The position numbers and the translations under genes were made by a program. From positions 1 to 39,155 of the forward strand of contig JAISMW010000019.1 in assembly GCA_031276545.1 (NCBI GenBank): a stretch of 39,155 nucleotides of DNA, in the 5' to 3' direction. Below, in pieces: positions 7,536 through 15,808 of the stretch (positions are counted from its first letter, which is position 1; each line of letters begins with the position of its first letter). The notes beneath the pieces were generated by a model. That model ran no database searches. It was not told the origin of the DNA and saw nothing but the letters and a program-made list of their open reading frames with translations. This stretch comes from Tannerellaceae bacterium (GTDB taxonomy: Bacteria > Bacteroidota > Bacteroidia > Bacteroidales > Tannerellaceae).

Positions 7536-8475
7536 ATGAAACATCCTGTCCGTCTGCTGATCCTCCTCATTTCCCGCCGGCGCCGGCACAGCAAAGCCCT
7601 GCCGCTGAGTGAACAGCTTGAAAACAAAGCAAAATACATCTCCATACCGGGAAATACGGGATCGATGCACCGTATGCTCGACAATCCGGATAAGGCGAGG
7701 TATTACTTTGAGCAAATGAAAGACCTGGCGGAACAGACAGACAATATCTTCCATCAAAGAAAAGCGTACTGCGAACTGGGAACGCCTGCATGGACAGGGC
7801 GGAATATGCCGAATCGCCGGAATATTTGCAGCAGTCCCTTGCACTGAGCCGCGAGACGGGAAGCAAAGCCATGGAATACGATTCGACTCATATAAAAAAC
7901 AGACTCGCGCTGTACGACAATTTAACGGAACGCAGGCTGTATGCCGTCCTGGGAATGGCCATCCTGACGGCCTCTCTGCCGGGAACGGGACTTTTGTTCT
8001 ATCGTCACCGGTCGGCTACGCAAAAGCGTAAACCGGCAGAACAGCAGATCCGCCAACTGAAACAGGAGAAAGAACTCATAGCGGCGCGTTCGGCGCTAGA
8101 TGCGGAAAAAAACGAACGGGAAATCATAGCCCGCGACCTGCACGACGGCCTGGGGGCGATGCTGTCGGTCACATTATGCCGGCGGCGCTCATCGACAAAG
8201 GATTCATCACTGCGCCGGACGATTTTTGCCGTTCCGTCGCCGAAGCAGAATTTCATACTGCGGAAGTTGGTCGCCGGTTCGACCCTGAAAAAGAACGGGT
8301 ACTTTATCGCTGTGCCTGCGAATCAGTGAACAACGCCCTTCGCCATGCCGCCGCCTCTCCGACACGCTTCATTCCTCCGCAAAACACATTCCGGATCCCG
8401 GCGCCCTCCCTCCCGTCTGCTGCCGGGGCAGCAAGGGGAAAATGCTTTTCTGTGTGGCGGGAATTAGTAAGATAG
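7536..8475 (+). pseudogene. TPR sensor histidine kinase (HisKA_3/NarX-DesK type), decayed
   Basis: Pieces in three frames follow the order of a TPR histidine kinase. They are a start MKHPVRLLILLI (7536), TPR-like helices (ARYYFEQMKDLAEQTDNIFH; YLQQSLALSRETGSKA), a membrane helix (LYAVLGMAILTASLPGTGLLFY), a coiled coil, and the phosphoacceptor motif IIARDLHDGLGAMLSV. After a deletion come a DDFCRSVAEAEF segment and the N-box VNNALRHAAAS. The G boxes of the ATPase domain are absent, and the sequence runs into a hairpin repeat at 8418-8433. With frameshifts near 7790 and 8170 and at least one deletion it cannot be functional. Confidence 0.75.
8411..8445. repeat. Single hairpin related to the 42-bp array
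   Basis: TGCTGCC (8418-8424) and GGCAGCA (8427-8433) form a 7-bp stem, followed by AAGGGGAAAATG. The stem resembles that at 14825-14843, and the tail resembles the end of the 42-bp array at 6480-6491. It lies at the point where the histidine kinase remnant ends. Confidence 0.5.
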
Positions 8476-8543
8476 CTTGTTTAGAGTTCCGGTCTTTGGA
8501 GTTTACGGATCTTGCCAACTACGGTTTCCTTTTCTCTATGTAT

Positions 8544-8596
8544 AGCGGATAGTACAAGGGGCAACATATCCGCTGGCTACGACGCAATTGCCCCTT
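8544..8596. other. Possible H-type pseudoknot in a non-coding gap
   Basis: Two perfect stems interleave: AGCGGATA (8544-8551) with TATCCGCT (8567-8574), and AAGGGGCAA (8556-8564) with TTGCCCCTT (8588-8596). The order a-b-a'-b' is that of an H-type pseudoknot with loops of 4, 2 and 13 nt. The 4-nt loop would have to span a 9-bp stem, which is tight. The strand is unknown. The rest of the gap 8476-8758 shows no gene or other clear signal. Confidence 0.35.
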
Positions 8597-8758
8597 ACTC
8601 CGGGGTAATCCTTTGAAGTACGGATCATCCTTACATAACATACCGTTTCGGCAAAGTGCTTAATGACAGTTTTAGTGCTCCAACTATTCATAATGAGGAT
8701 ATAATTATGAAATGAAAAGGATACGGAGGCGTGGTAAAATGATCCTTCTTACCTTATT

Positions 8759-10186
8759 TTAATTAAAAAATGGGATAACATATTCCGAAGATTTATTGCT
8801 TGCAAGCACTTTGTTCATATTGTATTTTATAACAACAGTTTTTGCCACTTCATCCATTTCAAAAGCATCCATGCCTTGTTCCAGAGGAATAAATGGAGGT
8901 ATTTGTGCCTGTATATAGCCGAAGGCAGAAGCAGTGTTTGCCGCTTCAATTTCACATACCGGCAAACGGATTCCCAGATCAGATGCTCTGCGACCCTCTG
9001 CAAAAAATATTTCCTGACGCATCAGATACAATATTTCCAACAAGTCTTCAGTTGAGGAAGCATTATCAATCATTGCCTCATCAACAGATGTTCCGGATAC
9101 ATAAGGGATAGCGATCAACTTTGAATCTTGCCTGTCTAAAACCAGATTGCTGCGGAACGGTTCGGTCGGAGAGGCTGCAACCCGATACGCTGAACTATTC
9201 GGATATACTTTGAAACCACCATTGTAACGTCCCTCCAACTGATCATTTATCCCTGTTTGTACGGGACGGTTTTTCACAAGAGTCAGCAAATCTTTCATTT
9301 CCTGTCGGGCAGCTTCAGGTTCCTTGTCGGCAAGAAAAGCTTCAACCAAAATCAGATGAGGTTCTTCAGCCTTTGCTATAGCGATAGGGCGCTGTTCTAA
9401 GGCCGTTAGTTGGAAATACTTCGGATCTAAGAAATCGAGTCGGGGTAATGGCTGAAAATTCGTGCCATACACATAACTCTGGATTGAGCTATTGGCTCCA
9501 TTCTTTCCATCAAATTCTACATTTTTTATAAAATCCCTGGATAGAGATAAGGCTATGCCTGCAAAAGAAGCAGCATTTGCTTTGTCTCCAAGTTTGTGAT
9601 ATGCACGGGCAATCAGGGTATTGATGAAAGCCTTGTCACTGTCATTAGCTGCGTATAGAAGTGCTTCATTCAATGTTATAATGGCTTCTCTCAGGTTTAC
9701 TTTCCAATCTTTCACTTCGCCCCCCACTTCGATAGGCACGCCCACAAAATACTCGCCTGCCAGGAGAAAAGAATATCCTTTTATATAATACAGATTGAAT
9801 AATTCTTCGTTTGTTGTTTTGGCGTCGATTTTCGCTACTGTATTTATTCCATAATTTGCCATCTCCCGGAAAGTTCCGATGTAACGTTGCATATTTGTGA
9901 CATCTACGTCCGTGTGCAGGATACGGGGAATATCAAAAACCTTGCTACTTTGTGTGTAATTATTAAAATAATTATCTGATAGTATTTCAGTGAGTTCAAT
10001 ATATGAGCTTATTGATGCTGCAAAAGATTTATTCGTACCGTTTACCCACGATTGCATGGCGTTGGGTGACTGTAAAAAAGCATCCTCATCCACATTCGGG
10101 TTTATGATATCGTCCGGCTGCAATAGCTCACATGCAGTTATGCCGGTCATAATAACGGCTATGATGAAAAATTTAATTGTTTTCAT
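8759..10186 (-). CDS. SusD-like outer-membrane lipoprotein
   Basis: About 475 aa from the ATG at 10186; the reading frame also has a TTG two codons upstream. The signal peptide ends in MTGITAC, with Cys lipidated. A helical, TPR-rich body follows (YYIKGYSFLLAGEYF; FINTLIARAYHKLGDKANAA), and the C-terminal RQEIFFAEGRRASDLG segment is a common SusD/RagB feature. SusD proteins are surface lids that capture ligand for the partner SusC channel. The gene follows susC by 24 nt on the same strand. The ligand cannot be predicted, since no glycoside hydrolase is in the cassette. Codon use is clearly more AT-rich than in flanking genes. Confidence 0.9.
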   Translation of the reverse strand: MKTIKFFIIAVIMTGITACELLQPDDIINPNVDEDAFLQSPNAMQSWVNGTNKSFAASISSYIELTEILSDNYFNNYTQSSKVFDIPRILHTDVDVTNMQRYIGTFREMANYGINTVAKIDAKTTNEELFNLYYIKGYSFLLAGEYFVGVPIEVGGEVKDWKVNLREAIITLNEALLYAANDSDKAFINTLIARAYHKLGDKANAASFAGIALSLSRDFIKNVEFDGKNGANSSIQSYVYGTNFQPLPRLDFLDPKYFQLTALEQRPIAIAKAEEPHLILVEAFLADKEPEAARQEMKDLLTLVKNRPVQTGINDQLEGRYNGGFKVYPNSSAYRVAASPTEPFRSNLVLDRQDSKLIAIPYVSGTSVDEAMIDNASSTEDLLEILYLMRQEIFFAEGRRASDLGIRLPVCEIEAANTASAFGYIQAQIPPFIPLEQGMDAFEMDEVAKTVVIKYNMNKVLASNKSSEYVIPFFN

Positions 10187-10210
10187 TTTCAATGATATTT
10201 GTTGTTTATA

Positions 10211-13200
10211 TTAGAAATTAACTCTTATTGTACCCATGATTTGCCTTGACAATGAATAAGAAGAATAATTTAATCCTCCGGTTGCAACAGCTCCCTGGGT
10301 ACGAGCTCCTGACAATAGGGCTTCCGGGTCAACAGACGATGCTGCGAAAGTGAACGGATTATATACATTAATTGAAAAACAGGCTGTTTGGATATACTTT
10401 TTAGGATAATATGTGTATGCCAGGGAAACGTTTCTTATTTTAAGAAAATCAGCTTTTTCAACAAAGAAATTAGTGAAGTCGAGCCATGCTGTTTTTTGCT
10501 CAATACCTTCTAATGCCTTTTCAGGTATCGCCTCATCCTTTAAACCTTTCGAGAACCTAAACTGTCTGTCAAACGAATGTACAGATGCTCCCATCTGATA
10601 GTCTCCACTGGCAAAAAGCCTCCAATTCTTATAGTTTGCAGATAGTGATAAATTTCCATACAATGCCGGTATTGTACTTCCCAAATCTTGCAGTTGCAAA
10701 ACTTCCTTCAGACTATTATCTTCATTTAAGACGGCTTTAGCTGCACGAATAAATCCTACAGGCTTACCCTCGGCAACGACGGTTTGCACGGTGCGTGCCG
10801 AGAATCCTCCTATGGCAAAAGGCACAGCCGTTCCAATATCCAGGACTTCGTTATAATTGGTGTTGTATGATGCGTTCAGTTTTACCTTCCAGTCTACTGA
10901 GTTTATTATTTGTGCTCCAACGGCCAACTCAATTCCTCTATTTTCAATTTTCCCGACATTCGAAAGATAATTTGTTTCCTGTCCTGAAGAAGGAAGCGAT
11001 GGAATACTGAATAGCGCATCCTTTGTCAATGCAGAGTAATAGGTGAGTCCTATATTTAATACTCTATTAAATAAAAGTGCATTAAATCCAGCTTCATACG
11101 AATGCTTTTTTTCCGGTGCAAGGCCGGGATTGCCGTATTTGCCGAATGTGGCAGCTTGCTGTCCGAGAAAAGAACTGAATGTGACGGTGCGCTGATATTC
11201 GAACGGAGGGGGATAACTTCCGGCAACACCATAGTTCGCCAAAATTCGGAAACTATTAATTAGATTTTTATCGTTCAATCCTTTCATAAACGATTCTTCC
11301 GATAATAAATATGAGATACCTATTTTAGGATAATATTGCCATCCAACATTATCTCCAAACGCAGTGTTATAGTCTCCCCTTAATCCCAGGTCAAGATAAT
11401 AACGGTCTTTGATACCAATATTTTCCTGCAAAAACACACCATAATTATGTAGATAACTTAACCATTCGTTAGCGGTAGTTGTTCCGGATCCACTGATGAT
11501 GAATGCTCCGTCACGAACGTTACTTCCATTATAAGTTGATTGATGGTCGTGTGTGCTGAAGTACTGGTATCCGGCCGTAGATATAATATTCAGCCAGTCT
11601 TTATAATAGAGTTTATGTTGCCCGTTAACATCTATTGTCAGACCAAAATAGTTTCTATCAAAATTGTTGATTGAGCCGGCATCTGATGTTCCTTCAGCTT
11701 TTTGCTGTGTATGTATCAAATACTCGTTCGTAACAATATTTTTATTGGAATTTAATCTGTAATCTAATCCTATAATCCCTTTAAATGTCAAATTGTTGAC
11801 AGGTGTGTACACCAACGACTGTGATGTCTGGAAACGCTTTATCGATTCTTGATTGTTTTGCAGTTTCTCTGCCTTATCCACAAATGCTTTCATCCGGGTG
11901 TAAGTATAATCATCCAGATTATCTATATCGGCCGAATAATTTACGGGGTTTCCCGACTGATCGGTATATTTAAAATTTGTTGCGGCGGATCCCTCCGTAA
12001 ACCACAAACCTGTATAACCTCCCTGATTTCCATTTCGGCTTCTTTTGAAATCGTTTATTACTGTACCAAAAGAAGATTGATATTCCAATTGTTTATTGAA
12101 ATGTACAGTCGTACCTATGCGTAGATCGTACTTCTTATGTTCGTTTGCATTGTGTATGATAGTTCCTGTGCTATTACTCATGCTTCCACCAAAACTATAA
12201 CCTGCTTTGCTATTTCCTCCGTCAAACCCGATTCTGTATTTCTGTATGAGTCCTGTTTGATGTAGAAGATCTTTGGTTCGGTCAAAATAGTAGAATTGAT
12301 CATTTGCTACTTCGCTTCCAATTTCTGTCTCAAAAAATGCAGATTGTTTGTCTACCCCTTTTTTCGTGAATATTTGTACCACTCCGTTAGCTGCATCCGA
12401 ACCATAAAGAGTGGTCGCCGCTCCTCCGGGCACGTATTCGATATGTTCAATATTTTCGAGAGGAATATCACCCATAGAACCTGTTGCCGCATTCTGTCCG
12501 CTCATATTGTTGAGCGTCGCGCCTGTGTTCAGATTGTCTACTCTCACCCCGTCTACATAAATGACAGGGGTTGAGTTTGAATATGCAGAAGATAAACCCC
12601 TTGATTTGAAAAGGGAGGTAGTTCCAGGTTGTCCGTTCGACAAAGTTATTTGTACATTTGGAAGTGCATTTTGCAGGAGTTGATCTACCCGTCCATTGTT
12701 ATAATTGTCCAGCTCTTTACTGCCGACACTGGTCACATTGGAAGACAATCTTCTTTTCTGAATTTCCGCTCCCTGTCCGGTAACAACAACTTCGTTTAAA
12801 TTAAAGTTATCGGCATCCAATTCTACAACTAAGTTTCCCGCATCTTTATAGACAATAATTTTAGATTCATATCCTATATATTGAACTCTCAAAGGCTGAT
12901 GAAGATTATCTATGACCAGCACAAAATTCCCCTCAACGTCAGTGATAGTACCTGTAGATGAATTGTTATTCAACGAAATGGTGGCTCCGACCAATGGCTC
13001 TTTTGTTTTTTTATCAACAACAGATCCCTTCAATGTGACACTTTTATTTCCTGTTTTAAATATTTTTTGTTGAGGCTTTTCAGCCATGATTACGGTGTAA
13101 GATATGTCCGATAATTTCCTGTATATAAATCCTGTTCCCGATAAGCTTAATTTTAGAATATCCTCTCTGTTCTTTCCTTCGGTTTCCAGTGACGAAACGA

Positions 13201-13405
13201 GAACTTTATCCGTCTCTTTAGAATCAAATCTTATCGTTGCACCAATGTCATTGCCTATTCTCGTGATTCGGGAAGATAAAGTTTCGGCCGGATAACTTTT
13301 TATGCCGGATTGGGCATAAACACTTAAAGATGTTTGATCCATCGTAAACAGGCATAGCAGCAATATGAAACATTTCATATTTAATCCATTTTTTTTCTGT
13401 ACCAT
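10211..13405 (-). CDS. SusC/RagA-type TonB-dependent outer-membrane transporter with STN domain
   Basis: 1064 aa. The start MVQKKNGLNM gives a positive n-region; an internal Met at 13378 is an alternative. After the signal peptide come an STN (secretin/TonB short N-terminal) domain at about residues 40-105, a carboxypeptidase-D-like regulatory domain (VTLKGSVVDKKTKEPLVGAT), a TonB box and plug (EVVVTG; TPVIYVDGVRV), a beta-barrel, and a C-terminal aromatic residue (GTIRVNF). It imports a ligand using TonB energy, with the SusD protein encoded downstream. The STN domain normally signals to a FecR anti-sigma factor. An ECF sigma gene is divergent, but no fecR is present here. Confidence 0.95.
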   Translation of the reverse strand: MVQKKNGLNMKCFILLLCLFTMDQTSLSVYAQSGIKSYPAETLSSRITRIGNDIGATIRFDSKETDKVLVSSLETEGKNREDILKLSLSGTGFIYRKLSDISYTVIMAEKPQQKIFKTGNKSVTLKGSVVDKKTKEPLVGATISLNNNSSTGTITDVEGNFVLVIDNLHQPLRVQYIGYESKIIVYKDAGNLVVELDADNFNLNEVVVTGQGAEIQKRRLSSNVTSVGSKELDNYNNGRVDQLLQNALPNVQITLSNGQPGTTSLFKSRGLSSAYSNSTPVIYVDGVRVDNLNTGATLNNMSGQNAATGSMGDIPLENIEHIEYVPGGAATTLYGSDAANGVVQIFTKKGVDKQSAFFETEIGSEVANDQFYYFDRTKDLLHQTGLIQKYRIGFDGGNSKAGYSFGGSMSNSTGTIIHNANEHKKYDLRIGTTVHFNKQLEYQSSFGTVINDFKRSRNGNQGGYTGLWFTEGSAATNFKYTDQSGNPVNYSADIDNLDDYTYTRMKAFVDKAEKLQNNQESIKRFQTSQSLVYTPVNNLTFKGIIGLDYRLNSNKNIVTNEYLIHTQQKAEGTSDAGSINNFDRNYFGLTIDVNGQHKLYYKDWLNIISTAGYQYFSTHDHQSTYNGSNVRDGAFIISGSGTTTANEWLSYLHNYGVFLQENIGIKDRYYLDLGLRGDYNTAFGDNVGWQYYPKIGISYLLSEESFMKGLNDKNLINSFRILANYGVAGSYPPPFEYQRTVTFSSFLGQQAATFGKYGNPGLAPEKKHSYEAGFNALLFNRVLNIGLTYYSALTKDALFSIPSLPSSGQETNYLSNVGKIENRGIELAVGAQIINSVDWKVKLNASYNTNYNEVLDIGTAVPFAIGGFSARTVQTVVAEGKPVGFIRAAKAVLNEDNSLKEVLQLQDLGSTIPALYGNLSLSANYKNWRLFASGDYQMGASVHSFDRQFRFSKGLKDEAIPEKALEGIEQKTAWLDFTNFFVEKADFLKIRNVSLAYTYYPKKYIQTACFSINVYNPFTFAASSVDPEALLSGARTQGAVATGGLNYSSYSLSRQIMGTIRVNF

Positions 13406-13724
13406 AATACATTCAACTAAGTTTTTATTTTCTATATATTATTCAATTATAATCCTACTTTATGCAATTAATAAACCATCAACTTCACATGATTCTGTTT
13501 TTTTAGAATCTTCCATTTTTTTACTTGTATTTACAGTCTCTGTTTCATTTAGATTATAGAATCTCGACGAATAAATGTGGTTTCAATTCGGTTACATTTC
13601 TGTGATAAAAGTGCTTCTATCCAAAGACTCTATCGATGGGCTAATTAATCATTTTGTAACTGATAAGTTATATTGATGCAACATAGAAGTCTCTCTTTTG
13701 TTCAATAAATTATTTAAAGAAAAA

Positions 13725-14276
13725 ATGTGTGATAAAGAACTGTTGGAAAAAATAGAAATCGGTGACAGTGACGCATTTAATGAATTGTATAATAAATATT
13801 GGAAACTCATATATCGATGGACATGCAACAGAGTTGAAAATAAAGAGACTGTGAAAGATTTACTTCAGAATTATTGGGCTGATATTTGGACTCAACCTTC
13901 TATAATAAAAGTAGACGACCAAAAATCTGCAAAAAATATTTTGCTTGGATTTATATCGTTCAGAATTTTGGATTTCTTTAAGAAGAAAAAGATACTTGAA
14001 CTGGAAGATATTTATAGAATGGAAAATATGGAAAGTTACAGTTATTCTCATGTATTGGAAGATATTCAGATACAAGAAATATATGTGATCATCAACAGTA
14101 TGTTGAAAAAAATTCCGCCATTAGATCGCGACATCTATTTATTAAGAGAAAGAGAGTACAGGACTATTAAAGAAATATCCCGGACATTATCTGTTACGGA
14201 AGAAACCGTAAGACGCAAACTTGCATTAACAAATAAAGTTTTACAAAGAAGACTCTCCGAACATTACCTTTCGTAG
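13725..14276 (+). CDS. ECF-type RNA polymerase sigma-70 factor
   Basis: About 183 aa from the ATG at 13725; a TTG nine codons upstream in the same frame is a weaker start. Region 2 is seen in DAFNELYNKYWKLIYRW and VKDLLQNYWADIW, and region 4 in IPPLDRDIYLLREREYRTIKEIS with a helix-turn-helix to ETVRRKLALTNKVLQRRL. It is divergent from susC, and the shared AT-rich region 13406-13724 presumably holds both promoters, although I cannot place a confident box there. It probably activates the susC/susD operon in response to ligand. The usual FecR-type anti-sigma gene does not follow: the 850 bp downstream hold no comparable reading frame. Confidence 0.88.
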   Translation: MCDKELLEKIEIGDSDAFNELYNKYWKLIYRWTCNRVENKETVKDLLQNYWADIWTQPSIIKVDDQKSAKNILLGFISFRILDFFKKKKILELEDIYRMENMESYSYSHVLEDIQIQEIYVIINSMLKKIPPLDRDIYLLREREYRTIKEISRTLSVTEETVRRKLALTNKVLQRRLSEHYLS

Positions 14277-14332
14277 GCATCCAGCTCACAGCACTAGCTC
14301 ATTCTACCCGTCCATACACTATAGATAAGCAT

Positions 14333-14360
14333 ATAATGACGGGATATAATGACGGGATGA
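14333..14360. repeat. 13-bp direct tandem duplication
   Basis: ATAATGACGGGAT occurs twice back to back, followed by a GAT remnant, in the non-coding stretch after the sigma gene. No function is evident. Confidence 0.6.
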
Positions 14361-14544
14361 TATACCATGTCAATGAGGTGATTATTCGTATTCCATTCCC
14401 TGGCTACGAGGTTGTTTTGTTTTTAAAATTAGGTAAAAATGAAGTTTGAAAATCTCCCGTTTCACTTGTTGATTTTTTGTTCCGTTTCCCCTTCCCTGAA
14501 AGATAAAGGAGGCGTTTATTTATGCGAAACCTCCAATTATCCGA

Positions 14545-14613
14545 ACTGTGATTCTTTTGATTTGGATGATTGCTTTCATCATACGAATCAATTAAATCAT
14601 ACCGAATCACAGT
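14545..14613. repeat. Nested inverted repeat in non-coding DNA
   Basis: Outer arms are ACTGTGATTC (14545-14554) and GAATCACAGT (14604-14613). Nested arms are TGATTT (14558-14563) with AAATCA (14594-14599), and GATGA (14565-14569) with TCATC (14576-14580). Together they could fold into one interrupted stem of about 69 nt. The strand and role are unknown; it could be a structured RNA or the core of a small mobile element. Confidence 0.45.
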
Positions 14614-14786
14614 GCAGATGATGAGGGTGAAACCCCATTTTCATCTGATTTTAAAAACAAAGCAGCTTCAATAGAATGAAGAGTATAATAAACCGCATTA
14701 CCTCATTGTCAGCCGCTTTAAATTATTGAAATTCCAAATGCCGAAATAACTATTTTAATTACCCTGCACTTTTTTCCAAACTGTCT

Positions 14787-14935
14787 GCTTCCCGGCAGCA
14801 AATACAAAAAACTTTTCCGTGAAGCTTGCTGCCGGGCAGCAAGGGGAAAACGGTTTTGCGGGATGGAATATGTAAGGGGGGGCTATGTCGCCGGGACGTA
14901 TGCTATACTCTGCTGTTTATACGCTTTCCTTCCGA
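14787..14935. repeat. Single-unit copy of the 42-bp hairpin element with leader and trailer
   Basis: The leader (CTGCTTCCCGGCAGCAAA, then AAAAAACTTTTCCGTGAAG) matches 5583-5622 in front of the large array. The hairpin CTTGCTGCCGGGCAGCAAG (14825-14843) corresponds to the array core but with TG/CA in place of CA/TG, so pairing is kept. The trailer 14860-14935 matches 6500-6580. This locus therefore looks like the unexpanded form of the array element. Confidence 0.75.
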
Positions 14936-15013
14936 TTGACGGAACCGGAGACGCATCTGCGCTTTGCTTCACTGTTTTTCTGTAAACCGCGTGTGACCGG
15001 ATAAATCGGTAAT

Positions 15014-15073
15014 GGGCGAATGAGGTTAGCGTGCAGTGTACTGTCCCCCGGCTAACTGCTTTTTCATTCGCCC
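15014..15073. repeat. Long inverted repeat downstream of the cyclophilin gene
   Basis: Arms GGGCGAATGA (15014-15023) and TCATTCGCCC (15064-15073), with inner arms GTTAGC (15025-15030) and GCTAAC (15051-15056), form an interrupted stem of 60 nt. It lies beyond the 3' end of the minus-strand cyclophilin gene. No U-tract follows on that strand, so it is not a standard terminator. Confidence 0.5.
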
Positions 15074-15131
15074 GGTGGTTTCCTTCGTTTGAAAGGATCT
15101 GAAGGGTGATTCGTGTGGCGGGGATACCGCT

Positions 15132-15797
15132 TTATTTTTTTATCGTGGTGATGGTTTTGATGCGGATGTCTTTCAGGGGACGGTCGTTCTCGCCGGTGGG
15201 GACTTCCTGGATTTTGTCTGCTACTTTCTGGCCGCTTACTACTTCGCCGAAGATGGTGTATTTGCCGTCCAGGTGGGGGGCGCCTCCTTCGAGCATGTAG
15301 GCCTGACGCTGTTCGGGGGTGAAGGTGTAGCCTCCGGTCTTCTCCATCTTGTCGAGTTCCATTGCGGTGAATACTTTTCCGGTGACGATGTAGAACTGGG
15401 TGGCGGAGGAGGCGCGCGAGGGGTTGGCTTCGTCGCCGGTGCGGGCGGCGCAGAGCATGCCTCTTTTGTGGAAGTATTTCGGGTGGATGATCTCGGCGGG
15501 GACGGTGTACGACAGATCGCCGTCGCCCAGGCGCTGTTCGGGGGTGGCGTTTCGGGAGCTTACGTCGCCGGCCTGGATCATGAACAGCTTGATGACGCGG
15601 TGGAAGAGGAGGCTGTCGTAGCGGTGTTCTTCTACGTTCTTCAGGAAGTTGTCGCGGTGGAGCGGGGTGTCGTTGAAGAGTTTTACTTTTATTTTTCCCA
15701 TGTTCGTATGGATGAGTACGAGTTTCTCCGGTTCCTGTGCCGTCAGCAGCGTGGCGGCAAGGAGGAGGAGGAGGGTGGCGAGGGCGCGGTGTTTCAT
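15132..15797 (-). CDS. Cyclophilin-type peptidyl-prolyl cis-trans isomerase, exported
   Basis: 221 aa from the ATG at 15797. This start is chosen because it gives a signal peptide (MKHRALATLLLLLAATLLTA) followed by the cyclophilin domain; upstream in-frame sequence is non-native. Key segments are MGKIKVKLFNDTPLHRDNF, the catalytic-Arg region FHRVIKLFMIQAGD, and ATQFYIVTG. It contains an insertion (MELDKMEKTGGYTFTPEQRQ) common in Bacteroidetes versions. It probably helps fold proteins in the periplasm. It lies 11 nt downstream of the nucleotidyltransferase gene on the same strand. Confidence 0.93.
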   Translation of the reverse strand: MKHRALATLLLLLAATLLTAQEPEKLVLIHTNMGKIKVKLFNDTPLHRDNFLKNVEEHRYDSLLFHRVIKLFMIQAGDVSSRNATPEQRLGDGDLSYTVPAEIIHPKYFHKRGMLCAARTGDEANPSRASSATQFYIVTGKVFTAMELDKMEKTGGYTFTPEQRQAYMLEGGAPHLDGKYTIFGEVVSGQKVADKIQEVPTGENDRPLKDIRIKTITTIKK

Positions 15798-15808
15798 TGT
15801 CTTTCTTT

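Noticed and set aside
8544..8596. Programmed frameshift pseudoknot
   Set aside because: No slippery heptamer in a translated gene precedes it on either strand; nearby coding DNA is decayed.
14404..14621. Two small overlapping frames (68 and 60 codons) downstream of the sigma gene, considered as an anti-sigma gene
   Set aside because: No membrane helix or FecR motif, and they overlap on opposite strands across the nested dyads.
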